Shown here one piece after another: positions 5,708 to 12,370 of a stretch of DNA of 12,370 nt; the first letter of the stretch is position 1; every line of letters begins with the position of its first letter. The translations under genes were made by a program, and so were the position numbers. Source of the DNA: DATAES01 sp036257895 (GTDB taxonomy: Bacteria; Actinomycetota; Acidimicrobiia; Acidimicrobiales; JACDCH01); assembly GCA_036257895.1 (NCBI GenBank), contig DATAES010000048.1, forward strand, positions 1 through 12,370. Direction: 5' to 3'. Below the pieces are notes generated by a model. It did no database searches. It saw only the letters and a list, made by a program, of their open reading frames with translations, and had not been told where the DNA came from.

Positions 5708-7924
5708 CTAGGGACCCGGACCCCGTGCGGCCGGCGCGGCGCTGACCGGGGGTGCGGCCGCGGCCGAGGTCGGCGGCGCGGCGGTCGTCGAGGGCGCCGT
5801 CGACGGTGCCGATCCCGGCGTAGTGGTGGAGCTCGACGCCGACGCGGCCGGGGTCGAGGTGGTCGTGGTCGCCAGGTTGGCGTTGAGCACCTTGCCCGGG
5901 AACGTCTTGGGGTCGGTGAAGCTGCCGACGTCCATGCCGTCGGTGATCCCCTGCATGTACTTGTGCCAGATCGTGGCGGGGAACGTGCCGCCGAACACGA
6001 CGCGGCCGTGGACGCTGTTCATGAAACGCGGCGGCGCGCCCGGTGCGTTGTCGTAGCCCATCCAGACGGCGGTCGTGTAGCCGTTCGGCGTGAACCCGAC
6101 GAACCAGGCATCGGTGTTGTCCTCGGTCGTGCCCGTCTTGCCGGCGATGTCCTTGCCGAAGTACGCACCCGATCCGGTGCCGCCGTGCACGACCTGCTGC
6201 AGGCAGTAGGTGACGAGATCAGACTGCTGCTGCGTCAGAACCTGAGAACGCGGCTGCTCGAAGTTGACGACCGTGCCGTCGGGTCGTTCGACCTTGAGGA
6301 TGGCGGTCGGCGTGATGTGCTCACCGCGATGCGCCCAGGTCGAGTACCCCGAGGCCATGTCCAGCGGAAAGACCTCCTCCGACCCGAGCACGAGCGACAC
6401 GAACGGGTCGAGTTGGGTCGTGATTCCCATGTTCTGTGCGACCGGTACCACGTTCTCCGGGTGCACTTTGGTCATCAGTTGTGCGTAGACGGTGTTCGAC
6501 GAGTCCTTCGTCGCGTCGATCAAATTCAGCACGCCGCTGCTCGGCTCGGCGTTGTTGACGACCCAGTCCTTGCCGCCGTTCGCCTTGGGGATGGTGATGC
6601 GGCTGGGCGCGTTGAACAGCGACTTGAGCGAGATGTCCTGTTGCACGGCCGCGCTCAAGGTGAATGGTTTCATCGACGAACCCGCCTGCCGGCCGCTGCC
6701 TCCTCCGCCGGGCACAGCCCGGTTCACCTTGTCAGTCGTGAAGTCGCGACCACCGATCAGGGCCTTCACGTGATTGTCGGGATCGAGGGAGACAAGGGAA
6801 GCGGACGGATCGTCCGCGCGGTCGAGCGTGCTCGTGACGGCACTCCACGCCTGTGCCTGCATGCCGAGGTCGAGCGACGTGTAGACCTTCAGGCCGCCGC
6901 CAAAGATCTCCGCGTCCGAGAAACCGCGCTGGTTCAACTGCTGCTTCACGTACTCGACGAAGTACTGCGAACCGACGTCGGCGCCCTTCAGGTATTCGAC
7001 GCCTTGCGTCTCCTGCGGCGGCAGGATCGTCCCGGCCGGGTTGTCGGGACTGATCACGCTGAACCCGACAGCATCTGCTTGCTGCTCCTGCTCGGGCGTG
7101 ATCTTCTTCATCTCGAGCAGGGCTTGCAACACGCTGTGCCGTCGGAACTCCGCCTCCTTCACTTGATTCGGGTTCGCACCATCCGCGGTCCCAGGGGAGC
7201 GGATGAGCCCCGCGAGATAGGCGGCTTCGGGCACCGTCACCTTCGACAGGTCGTGCCCGAAGTACGTGCGTACCGCAGCACCGACGCCGTATGCGCCGCG
7301 ACCGAAGTACACCGCGTTGAGATAGCGCTCGAGGATCTCCTGCTTCGTGAACTGCTGCTCGACCTTGATCGACAGGACCGCTTCTTTGAGCTTGCGCGAC
7401 AGCGTCCGCTCGCTCGAGAGGTAGACGGTCTTCACGTATTGCTGGGTGATCGTGGACCCACCCTGCGTCGATCCCTGGCTCCGAAGGTCGGCCCACATGG
7501 CCCGCATTGTCCCGAAGGGATCGATGGCCGCGTGGTTGAAGAAGTCGCGATCCTCGGCTGCGAGGACCGCGTCGATCATCACCTGCGGCACTTGGTCGAG
7601 CCTGACGTTCTGCCTGTCCTGGTCGCCGTGCAGGCTCGCGATCGCGTTGTCGGCAACGCAGTTGGCCGCGACCTCCGCACCGCAGATGAACGAGGTCTGC
7701 GCCTGGATCCGTTCCGGCGGCAACTCGACATGGGCGACGACGTAGCCGATGCCGGCGATGCCGGCGCCGAGGAGCAGTCCGAGCAGGAAGAAAGCCCGGC
7801 GCCAGCGCCAGAAGAAGCTCTTGCGCTCGCCGTTGGGCTTCAGGTCGACAGGGTTCGGCGGCCTCTTGCGCTTTGCTCGACCTGCCGATGCCCGTGCTTT
7901 CGTACGGCGGGTCTGCGTCGGCAT
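5708..7924 (-). CDS. Bifunctional class A penicillin-binding protein (transglycosylase/transpeptidase)
   Basis: A 738-residue peptidoglycan synthase of the PonA/PBP1 type. A basic cytoplasmic N-terminus (1-43) precedes one membrane anchor (about 44-64). The GT51 glycosyltransferase domain follows, with catalytic E124 in AAEDRDFFNH, then GSTQGGSTITQQYVK (151-165), the KEAVLSIKVEQ segment and RYLNAVYFGRGAYGV. The transpeptidase domain has SSMK (catalytic S416, K419), SSN (475-477) and KTGTT (596-600). Residues 685-738 are an extracytoplasmic Ala/Ser/Thr/Pro-rich tail. The ATG at 7924 was chosen because upstream in-frame sequence lacks homology and would overlap the DUF5318 gene in another frame; the ribosome binding site (AGGGG) is weak. 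DUF5318 lies directly upstream on the same strand, as before ponA1 in mycobacteria. The family is certain; which class A paralogue it is remains open. Confidence 0.96.
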   Translation of the reverse strand: MPTQTRRTKARASAGRAKRKRPPNPVDLKPNGERKSFFWRWRRAFFLLGLLLGAGIAGIGYVVAHVELPPERIQAQTSFICGAEVAANCVADNAIASLHGDQDRQNVRLDQVPQVMIDAVLAAEDRDFFNHAAIDPFGTMRAMWADLRSQGSTQGGSTITQQYVKTVYLSSERTLSRKLKEAVLSIKVEQQFTKQEILERYLNAVYFGRGAYGVGAAVRTYFGHDLSKVTVPEAAYLAGLIRSPGTADGANPNQVKEAEFRRHSVLQALLEMKKITPEQEQQADAVGFSVISPDNPAGTILPPQETQGVEYLKGADVGSQYFVEYVKQQLNQRGFSDAEIFGGGLKVYTSLDLGMQAQAWSAVTSTLDRADDPSASLVSLDPDNHVKALIGGRDFTTDKVNRAVPGGGGSGRQAGSSMKPFTLSAAVQQDISLKSLFNAPSRITIPKANGGKDWVVNNAEPSSGVLNLIDATKDSSNTVYAQLMTKVHPENVVPVAQNMGITTQLDPFVSLVLGSEEVFPLDMASGYSTWAHRGEHITPTAILKVERPDGTVVNFEQPRSQVLTQQQSDLVTYCLQQVVHGGTGSGAYFGKDIAGKTGTTEDNTDAWFVGFTPNGYTTAVWMGYDNAPGAPPRFMNSVHGRVVFGGTFPATIWHKYMQGITDGMDVGSFTDPKTFPGKVLNANLATTTTSTPAASASSSTTTPGSAPSTAPSTTAAPPTSAAAAPPVSAAPAARGPGP

Positions 7925-7993
7925 GGAAAAGGGTGCCCCTGATATTGCGACGCGAGACGCGATCAGCGGGGGAACTCGCTTCGAGGCGTGAGG

Positions 7994-7999
7994 ATCGTA
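7994..7999 (-). promoter_or_regulatory. Possible -10 element upstream of the PBP gene
   Basis: TACGAT on the minus strand fits TANNNT and would start transcription about 60 nt before the PBP start codon. No convincing -35 is present, so this is tentative; the PBP gene could also be read from the DUF5318 promoter. Confidence 0.25.
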
Positions 8000-8017
8000 C
8001 CAACCGGACGGCGTTAT

Positions 8018-8032
8018 CCCCGTCAGACGGGG
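8018..8032. promoter_or_regulatory. 15-bp inverted repeat between DUF5318 and PBP genes
   Basis: CCCCGTC-A-GACGGGG is a perfect inverted repeat with seven-base arms, 10 bp beyond the DUF5318 stop codon in its reading direction. As RNA it would form a six-pair stem with a three-base loop. It may be a weak terminator or attenuator between the two genes, or a protein-binding dyad. No T-run follows. Confidence 0.35.
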
Positions 8033-8042
8033 CGGCGATCTG

Positions 8043-8444
8043 TCAGCGGCGTCGGGCGCGACCGACCGGGAACACCCGCGCCAAGTGGTTCCACGAACAG
8101 TTCGGACACACCTCGACGACGTAGCACGCCATGTCGGCGGGGCGTTGCTTGAGCCTGGCCAACTCGGCTTTGGAACTGATGCAGCGGCCGAAAGGCGGCA
8201 GACCGGGCCCGAAGACGTACGACACGAGGACGACATTGGCGTCCTCACAGATCGGGCACTCGATCGAGGTGGGCTCGCCGAGCTCGCGGGCGGCCCGCAC
8301 CAACTCCGGGTGGGCGTCGCAGACGTCATGCTGCGCCAGGCGCTTCTTCCGGTACTCGGCGACCAGCGCCTGTCGCGCGAGGCGGTAGTCGACGGTGCCG
8401 GGCTGGCTCGCCGCTGCCCCTTGGATGGCTTCTGGCCCGAACAT
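8043..8444 (-). CDS. DUF5318 family protein, probable zinc-binding
   Basis: A protein of about 133 residues resembling the actinobacterial DUF5318 family, of which Rv0049, upstream of ponA1 in M. tuberculosis, is the member I recall. Features are VDYRLARQALVAEYRKKR (18-35), then VCDAHPELVRAARELGEP, ECPIC (C63, C66), LVSYVFGPGLPP, and VVEVCPNCSWNHL (C113, C116 and the W-N-H that follows). The two CxxC pairs probably bind one zinc ion. No membrane segment is present, and the function is unknown. It precedes the PBP gene by 118 bp on the same strand, and conserved adjacency suggests a link with cell-wall synthesis or its control; that is inference. The ATG at 8444 lacks a Shine-Dalgarno sequence. 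A TTG at 8519 would add 25 residues of promoter-like sequence and was not preferred. A TACTCT hexamer at 8455-8460 (minus strand) may be its -10, giving a nearly leaderless mRNA. Confidence 0.88.
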   Translation of the reverse strand: MFGPEAIQGAAASQPGTVDYRLARQALVAEYRKKRLAQHDVCDAHPELVRAARELGEPTSIECPICEDANVVLVSYVFGPGLPPFGRCISSKAELARLKQRPADMACYVVEVCPNCSWNHLARVFPVGRARRR

Positions 8445-8503
8445 CTGCGTGCTGAGAGTAATGGTTCGCCCTCTCGATTGAGGCCCTTCTGGTCCGAATC
8501 GAA

Positions 8504-8523
8504 TTGCTTGTCTTTTCAAGCAA
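8504..8523. promoter_or_regulatory. Perfect inverted repeat overlapping the padR -35, candidate operator
   Basis: TTGCTTG and CAAGCAA, seven perfect bases each, flank a six-base spacer. The dyad covers the -35 hexamer of the padR promoter and lies between divergent padR and DUF5318 genes. This position is typical of an operator for an autoregulated PadR family dimer, but the binding protein is inferred from neighbourhood alone. Confidence 0.55.
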
Positions 8524-8536
8524 CGACCGGTACACT
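8508..8536 (+). promoter_or_regulatory. Promoter for padR-ino1
   Basis: TTGTCT (8508-8513), a 17-bp spacer and TACACT (8531-8536) give a near-textbook primary sigma factor promoter. The start would fall near 8543, leaving about 32 nt before the padR ATG at 8575. The surrounding DNA is more AT-rich than the coding sequence on either side. Confidence 0.65.
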
Positions 8537-8546
8537 CGATATATCG
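8537..8546. promoter_or_regulatory. 10-bp palindrome at the padR start region
   Basis: CGATATATCG is a perfect palindrome directly downstream of the -10 hexamer. A related sequence, TCGATGTATTG (8549-8559), repeats TCGATATATCG (8536-8546) at 9 of 11 positions, 13 bp further on. It may be a second regulator contact site near the transcription start. Confidence 0.35.
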
Positions 8547-8574
8547 CTTCGATGTATTGGATCGCTACTTTCAG

Positions 8575-9186
8575 ATGATCGACCTCGCCATACTCGGGCT
8601 GCTCAAGGAGCAGGACCTTCACGGCTACGAGCTGCGCAAGCGGCTGTCCGAGCTGCCGGGCGCACGCTCGGGTGTCGTCTCGTTCGGATCCCTGTATCCG
8701 GCGCTGAACCGGCTCGAGCGCAGCGGCATGGTGAAGGCGGTCGAGGCCAACACCCGTGCCAACCGGCCCGTCCCCTCGAGTGGCTCACTCGCGGGCGAAC
8801 TCGCCGCCTTCCGGGCGCGTCACCGGCCCGCGCACAGCGGCCGCAGCAAGAAGGTCTACGGCATCACGCCACAGGGCGAGACGCAGTTGGTCGCGCTGCT
8901 CACGGACCCGCAACCCTGCGACGACCGCACCTTCTCGCTGCGCGTCGCGTTTTGCGGCTTCCTGTCATCCGACGAACGTCTCGCCATGTTCGAGCGTCGT
9001 CGCGCCGAGCTTCTGGCGCGTGCCGCAGAACGGCGACGGGCCACGAGTGGCAGCGACGGTGTCCTCGATCGGTATCGCCGCATGCTGCGCGAGCGCGACG
9101 ACGAAGCCCTCACTCGAGACCTCTCGTGGCTCGACCGGCTGATCGCCGGCGAGCAAGGCCAAGCAATGGAGGAAGCCCCCTCATGA
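8575..9186 (+). CDS. PadR family transcriptional regulator
   Basis: A 203-residue dimeric DNA-binding protein. The N-terminal winged helix is clear: MIDLAILGLLKEQDLHGYELRKRL (1-24), FGSLYPALNRLERSGMV (37-53) and KVYGITPQGE (93-102). Between recognition helix and second wing strand is an unusually long Ala/Arg/Pro-rich insert (about 56-90), so the wing is much larger than in short PadR proteins. Residues 117-192 form the charged helical dimerisation domain. The ATG at 8575 is preferred over an in-frame TTG at 8557 because PadR proteins start at this MI-LAILGLL motif. The stop overlaps the ino1 start (ATGA), so the two are co-translated. The adjacency padR-ino1 also occurs in mycobacteria (Rv0047c-Rv0046c). 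It may repress its own operon through the dyad at 8504-8523; the inducer is unknown. Confidence 0.93.
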   Translation: MIDLAILGLLKEQDLHGYELRKRLSELPGARSGVVSFGSLYPALNRLERSGMVKAVEANTRANRPVPSSGSLAGELAAFRARHRPAHSGRSKKVYGITPQGETQLVALLTDPQPCDDRTFSLRVAFCGFLSSDERLAMFERRRAELLARAAERRRATSGSDGVLDRYRRMLRERDDEALTRDLSWLDRLIAGEQGQAMEEAPS

Positions 9187-10256
9187 CCCACCGTCCGATC
9201 CGCCTCGCCATCTCCGGTGTCGGCAACTGTGCAAGCTCGTTGCTTCAGGGCATCGAGTACTACAAGGACGCAGATCCCGCTGACCGGGTGCCCGGTCTCA
9301 TGCACGTCGAGCTCGGCGGCTACCGCATCCGGGACATCGAGTTGGTCGCCGCGTTCGACGTGGATGCGGACAAGGTCGGCATCGATGTGAGCAAGGCCGT
9401 GTTCGCGGGCCCCAACAACACGATCAAGTTCAGCGACGTGCCCCACCTCGGTGTGACCGTGCAACGCGGCCCGACACTCGACGGCTTCGGTGAGTACTAC
9501 CGGCAGACATGTGAAGAGTCACCGGCCGAACCCGTCGACGTCACCCAAGTGCTGCGTGACACTGCGGCGGATGTACTCGTGTCGTATCTCCCGGTTGGAT
9601 CCGAACAGGCACAGAAGCACTACGCGCAAGCGTGTCTCGACGCGGGTGTCGCGTTCGTCAACGCCATCCCGGTGTTCATTGCCTCCGACCCCGAGTGGGC
9701 GGCGAAGTTCGAGGCCGCGGGGGTGCCGATCGTGGGTGACGACATCAAGAGTCAGGTCGGCGCAACCATCGTCCATCGGACGTTGGCACGACTCTTCGAG
9801 GACCGCGGCACCACGATCGATCACACCTACCAGCTGAACTTCGGCGGAAACATGGACTTCATGAACATGCTCGAGCGCAGCCGGCTCAAGTCGAAGAAGA
9901 TCTCGAAGACGCAGTCGGTCACGAGCCAGATCGACGCTGGGATCAGTGACCACGACGTTCACATCGGGCCGTCTGATCACGTCCCTTGGCTCGACGATCG
10001 CAAATGGGCGCTCATCCGTCTCGAAGGCCGCAACTTCGGCGACGTGCCCTTGACGGTCGAACTCAAGCTCGAAGTCCACGATTCACCGAACTCGGCCGGC
10101 GTCATCATCGACGCGCTCCGGTGCGCCAAGGTGGCCAAGGACCGCGGCGTGGGTGGTCCCGTCACTCCCGCCTGCCAGTACTTCATGAAGTCGCCGCCCG
10201 TGCAGGTGCACGACGAAGACGCGCGCGACGCGCTCGAGGCGTTCATCAAAGGCTGA
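9183..10256 (+). CDS. ino1: Inositol-3-phosphate synthase
   Basis: A 357-residue NAD-dependent enzyme that converts glucose 6-phosphate to inositol phosphate. In actinobacteria this feeds phosphatidylinositol, and in many lineages mycothiol. The dinucleotide-binding loop ISGVGNCASSLLQGIEYY is at residues 10-27. Conserved active-site blocks follow: GDDIKSQVGAT (185-195, catalytic-type lysine K189), LNFGGNMDFMNM (218-229), SKKISKTQSV (237-246) and LDDRKWALIRLEGRNFGD (270-287). Length matches the short actinobacterial/archaeal class (Mtb Ino1 is about 367). The ATG at 9183 lies within the padR stop and has GGAGGAAG about seven bases upstream. Identity is very secure. Confidence 0.97.
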   Translation: MTHRPIRLAISGVGNCASSLLQGIEYYKDADPADRVPGLMHVELGGYRIRDIELVAAFDVDADKVGIDVSKAVFAGPNNTIKFSDVPHLGVTVQRGPTLDGFGEYYRQTCEESPAEPVDVTQVLRDTAADVLVSYLPVGSEQAQKHYAQACLDAGVAFVNAIPVFIASDPEWAAKFEAAGVPIVGDDIKSQVGATIVHRTLARLFEDRGTTIDHTYQLNFGGNMDFMNMLERSRLKSKKISKTQSVTSQIDAGISDHDVHIGPSDHVPWLDDRKWALIRLEGRNFGDVPLTVELKLEVHDSPNSAGVIIDALRCAKVAKDRGVGGPVTPACQYFMKSPPVQVHDEDARDALEAFIKG

Positions 10257-10268
10257 GCCGACAACACA

Positions 10269-10285
10269 TCGAATCGGCGATTCGA
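10269..10285 (+). terminator. Hairpin after ino1
   Basis: TCGAATC-GGC-GATTCGA is a perfect seven-base-pair stem with a three-base loop, 12 nt beyond the ino1 stop. No T-run follows, so it would be a U-less terminator at best. It lies in the 95-bp gap before the methyltransferase gene; I see no convincing promoter in the rest of that gap. Confidence 0.4.
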
Positions 10286-10351
10286 CATCGACACGATGAC
10301 GAGACGCTCGAACGACGCGAGCAACCTGAGAACCCTGCAAAGCTCTCCGGT

Positions 10352-11116
10352 GTGAGCGACGCAAGCGCGCCGGGTAAGCGCGCCGACACCGGACCCGCCG
10401 AGTTGAACTCACGCTCGTTCACGGCATGGCCGGCCTGGGACGACACGTCTCTGGACGCCGTCCAGTACGGCCCGGACATACCGACGGAGGCCGACCTTCG
10501 TCTGCTCGGCCCGCTCGACGGCAAGCGCGTGCTCGAGTTGGGCTGCGGAGGCGGACCGATGGCAGTCGCGATGGCGAAGCAAGGAGCGCGCGTCATCGCC
10601 GTCGATGAGTCGGCACAACAAGTGGCCCATGCCCGCCGCTTGGCCGAGCACGAAGTCGTCAAGATCGAGCTGCACCAAGGCGACCTCGCGGACTTGGCGT
10701 TCGTCAGGGCCGACACGGTCGACGCGGCGCTCAGTGTCTATTCACTCGGCGCAGTCGCGGATCTCGACCGCGTGTTCCGCCAAGTGCACCGCGTGTTGCG
10801 ACCAGAGGCTCCACTGGTCATCTCGCTGCCGCATCCTGCGTTCAGAGCGATGAACCGAACCGGCGAGCCGCCCTCGCTCCAACGCTCCTACTTCGATCGA
10901 ACGCCGCGCCCGTGGACGATCGGCGAGGACTCGGGCAACGACTACCCGCTGACGATCAGCGACCTCTTCACGAGCCTCACGCGGGCGAACTTCCGCGTCG
11001 ACGCGGTGCTCGAGCCTGAGCCGGCCAAGGGTGGTCACCGCAGCAGCTACTGGGCCGACGTGATGCAGTGGGTGCCGTCCACGCTCATCGTGCGGAGCCG
11101 CAAGCAGGGCATCTGA
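10352..11116 (+). CDS. Class I SAM-dependent methyltransferase, substrate unknown
   Basis: A 254-residue soluble methyltransferase with a Rossmann-like fold. Motif I is VLELGCGGGPMAVAMAKQG (60-78), the acidic ribose-binding residue follows in VIAVDES (81-87), and the post-motif segment DAALSVYSLGAVADLDRVFRQVHRVLRPEA (about 124-153) fits the Methyltransf_11/UbiE-like group. The N-terminal TAWPAWDD and ISLPHPAFRAM segments and the closing YWADVMQWVPSTLIV resemble small-molecule methyltransferases, but none names a substrate. The start is probably the GTG at 10352, which has no clear ribosome binding site. Upstream in-frame sequence overlaps ino1 in another frame and is not coding. It follows ino1 by 95 bp on the same strand, so co-transcription is possible. 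It converges on the nucleotidyltransferase gene with one base between the stop codons. Confidence 0.88.
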   Translation: MSDASAPGKRADTGPAELNSRSFTAWPAWDDTSLDAVQYGPDIPTEADLRLLGPLDGKRVLELGCGGGPMAVAMAKQGARVIAVDESAQQVAHARRLAEHEVVKIELHQGDLADLAFVRADTVDAALSVYSLGAVADLDRVFRQVHRVLRPEAPLVISLPHPAFRAMNRTGEPPSLQRSYFDRTPRPWTIGEDSGNDYPLTISDLFTSLTRANFRVDAVLEPEPAKGGHRSSYWADVMQWVPSTLIVRSRKQGI

Positions 11117-11117
11117 A

Positions 11118-12370
11118 TCAGCTTCGAGCCGACCACCACTCGAGAAGCCGTCGGCGGGCCTCCTCCTTGCCGAGCGGCCCTTCGTCCAGCCGGGCATCGA
11201 GCAGGAACTGCATCGCTTCTCCGACCTGCTTTCCCGGCTGGATGCCGAGCAACTCCATCACCTCGTTGCCATCGAGATCAGGCCGGATCGCCCTCAGCTC
11301 TTCCTGCTCGGCGAGCCGCTCGATCCTGCTCTCGAGCGCGTCCATGCGCCGCGCCAGCTCGCGAGCTCGGCGCTCGTCGCGCGTCGTGCAGTCGCAGCGG
11401 GTGAGCTCGTTGAGTTCGTCCAGCAGATCACCGGCATCGCGTACGTAGCGACGCACCGCGCTGTCGGTCCAGCCACCGTCGCCCTCCTCATAGCCGTGAA
11501 ACCGCAGATGCAGGTAGACGAGCCTGCTCACCGCATCCATTTCGTCTGCGGGATAGCGAAGAGCGGTGAGCCGTTCACGGGCCATGCGAGCGCCGACGAC
11601 TTCGTGATGGTGAAACGACACACCGTCAGGACCGACGGAGCGCGTCTTGGGCTTACCGATGTCGTGCAGCAGCGCGGCGAGACGAACGATCTTGTTGGAC
11701 TTGCCGCCTCGACGGGGCGCGACGTTGGCCACCACCGCGAGCGTGTGCGCGAGTACGTCTTTGTGGTGGTGCACGGGGTCTTGTTCGAGGCGCAGCGCGG
11801 GGATCTCCGGCATGAACTCCTCGAAGATCCCCGTCTCGTACAGGAACCAGAGACCCGAGCTCGGATCGTCGACCACCAGGAGCTTGTCGAGCTCGTCACG
11901 AATGCGCTCGGCTGACACGATGTCGAGCCGCTGGCGCAGGCGGACGACGGCATCGACCAAGCCGGGTTCGGGCGTCAAGCCGTAGCCCGCGATGAAGCGC
12001 GCGGCCCGCAGCATCCGCAGAGGATCGTCGGTGAACGACTCGTCCGGCGACAGCGGCGTGCGCAACCGGCGATGCACGAGCAGATCGCTGCTGCCGTCGA
12101 ACGGGTCGACCAGCTCAGGCTCGGGAAGCGTGAGCGCCATCGAGTTGATGGTGAAGTCGCGCCGCGACAGGTCCGCTTCGATCGCGTCTGCGTAGATCAC
12201 GTCGGGCTTGCGAGAATCGGGTCGGTAGGCGTCGGCGCGATGTGTGGTGATCTCGAACGACCGCTTGCCGCGCTTGACGCCGATCGTTCCGAATCGTTCG
12301 CCCTGCGTCCAGATCGCGTCGGCCCATCCGGACACGAGCTGCTTCGTCTCGTTCGGTCGCGCGTCGGTCG
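11118..12370 (-). CDS. CCA-adding tRNA nucleotidyltransferase with HD domain (5' end outside window)
   Basis: The C-terminal 416 residues of a class II poly(A) polymerase/CCA-adding enzyme, which builds or repairs the 3' CCA of tRNA. The N-terminal GS and DxD catalytic motifs lie beyond the right edge, but the frame is open to it with TDARP at the visible N-terminus. Visible blocks (numbering from the edge) are FEITTHRAD (38-46), RRDFTINSMAL (69-79), DPFDGSSDL (88-96) and DDPLRMLRAARF (114-125). These are the nucleotide-selecting and core motifs of the class. An HD phosphohydrolase-type domain follows, with HHHKDVLAH (200-208) and LLHDIGKPKTR (233-243). The layout matches the actinobacterial enzyme annotated PcnA/Cca (Rv3907c). 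CCA addition rather than polyadenylation is inferred from the group. The gene converges on the methyltransferase. Confidence 0.95.
   Translation of the reverse strand, partial: TDARPNETKQLVSGWADAIWTQGERFGTIGVKRGKRSFEITTHRADAYRPDSRKPDVIYADAIEADLSRRDFTINSMALTLPEPELVDPFDGSSDLLVHRRLRTPLSPDESFTDDPLRMLRAARFIAGYGLTPEPGLVDAVVRLRQRLDIVSAERIRDELDKLLVVDDPSSGLWFLYETGIFEEFMPEIPALRLEQDPVHHHKDVLAHTLAVVANVAPRRGGKSNKIVRLAALLHDIGKPKTRSVGPDGVSFHHHEVVGARMARERLTALRYPADEMDAVSRLVYLHLRFHGYEEGDGGWTDSAVRRYVRDAGDLLDELNELTRCDCTTRDERRARELARRMDALESRIERLAEQEELRAIRPDLDGNEVMELLGIQPGKQVGEAMQFLLDARLDEGPLGKEEARRRLLEWWSARS

Noticed and set aside
5363..7942. An 859-codon open frame on the plus strand opposite the PBP gene
   Set aside because: The minus-strand PBP has every catalytic motif. 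The opposite frame is Arg/Val/Asp-rich with no family resemblance, the usual shadow of a GC-rich gene.
7925..8329. 135 extra in-frame codons before the PBP start
   Set aside because: They overlap DUF5318 in another frame and have no similarity to PBP N-termini; the basic tail and membrane anchor follow normally from the ATG at 7924.
8085..9182. A long in-frame extension upstream of ino1
   Set aside because: It runs antisense to DUF5318 and out of frame through padR. Only the part from the ATG at 9183 resembles inositol phosphate synthase, and a good ribosome binding site precedes that ATG.
10306..10322. A second inverted repeat GCTCG-N7-CGAGC in the ino1-methyltransferase gap
   Set aside because: Five-base arms with a seven-base loop are common by chance in this base composition, and no other signal supports it.
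9986..10351. An in-frame extension upstream of the methyltransferase
   Set aside because: It overlaps ino1 in a different frame and then crosses the intergenic hairpin; the methyltransferase domain needs none of it.
1..12370. Search for tRNA genes, CRISPR repeats, insertion sequences, integrase or phage genes, and defence systems
   Set aside because: None seen: the window is filled by core genes with uniform codon use. The only direct repeats noticed are the 15-bp duplication in rpsR and the short near-repeat near 8536-8559.

Overview
The window is a high-GC, gene-dense stretch of actinobacterial chromosome made almost entirely of core genes. The gene order recalls the origin-proximal region of mycobacteria: ino1, a PadR regulator, a DUF5318 protein, a class A penicillin-binding protein, then rpsF-ssb-rpsR-rplI-dnaB. 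As I remember it, this matches Rv0046c-Rv0058 of Mycobacterium tuberculosis. The unusual S18 tail, an extra panB and the divergence of several proteins suggest a deep-branching actinobacterium, perhaps of the Acidimicrobiia type, but this is inference. I see no phage, insertion sequence, CRISPR array, tRNA or rRNA gene.

Left part (1-4417, minus strand): read in transcription order, a ribosomal/replication operon runs rpsF (bS6), ssb, rpsR (bS18), rplI (bL9). The ssb/rpsR and rpsR/rplI junctions overlap by 1 and 4 nt. After a 222-bp gap comes dnaB, followed by a 5'-complete but 3'-truncated GT39-like membrane glycosyltransferase. The rplI-dnaB gap holds a -10 hexamer directly followed by a sequence matching the Gram-positive LexA (SOS) box, and then a structured leader before dnaB. 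This is the most interesting regulatory signal in the window.

Middle (4512-8444): panB (pantothenate synthesis, minus strand) and a divergent 67-aa four-cysteine protein (plus strand) sit between the ribosomal operon and a bifunctional class A PBP (minus strand). A probable zinc-binding DUF5318 protein lies directly upstream of the PBP on the same strand. A short hairpin lies between the convergent 67-aa gene and the PBP gene.

Right part (8445-12370): a divergent promoter region carries a well-formed plus-strand promoter overlapped by a perfect inverted repeat, a good candidate for a PadR operator. It drives padR, which overlaps ino1 (inositol-1-phosphate synthase) by 4 nt. A class I SAM-dependent methyltransferase follows. 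It converges, with one base between the stop codons, on a CCA-adding tRNA nucleotidyltransferase whose 5' end lies beyond the window.

The genes cover DNA replication and single-strand binding, small and large ribosomal subunit proteins, peptidoglycan synthesis, and precursor supply (pantothenate, inositol). I did not find an undescribed multi-gene system; the points worth attention are regulatory sites and lineage-specific protein extensions.
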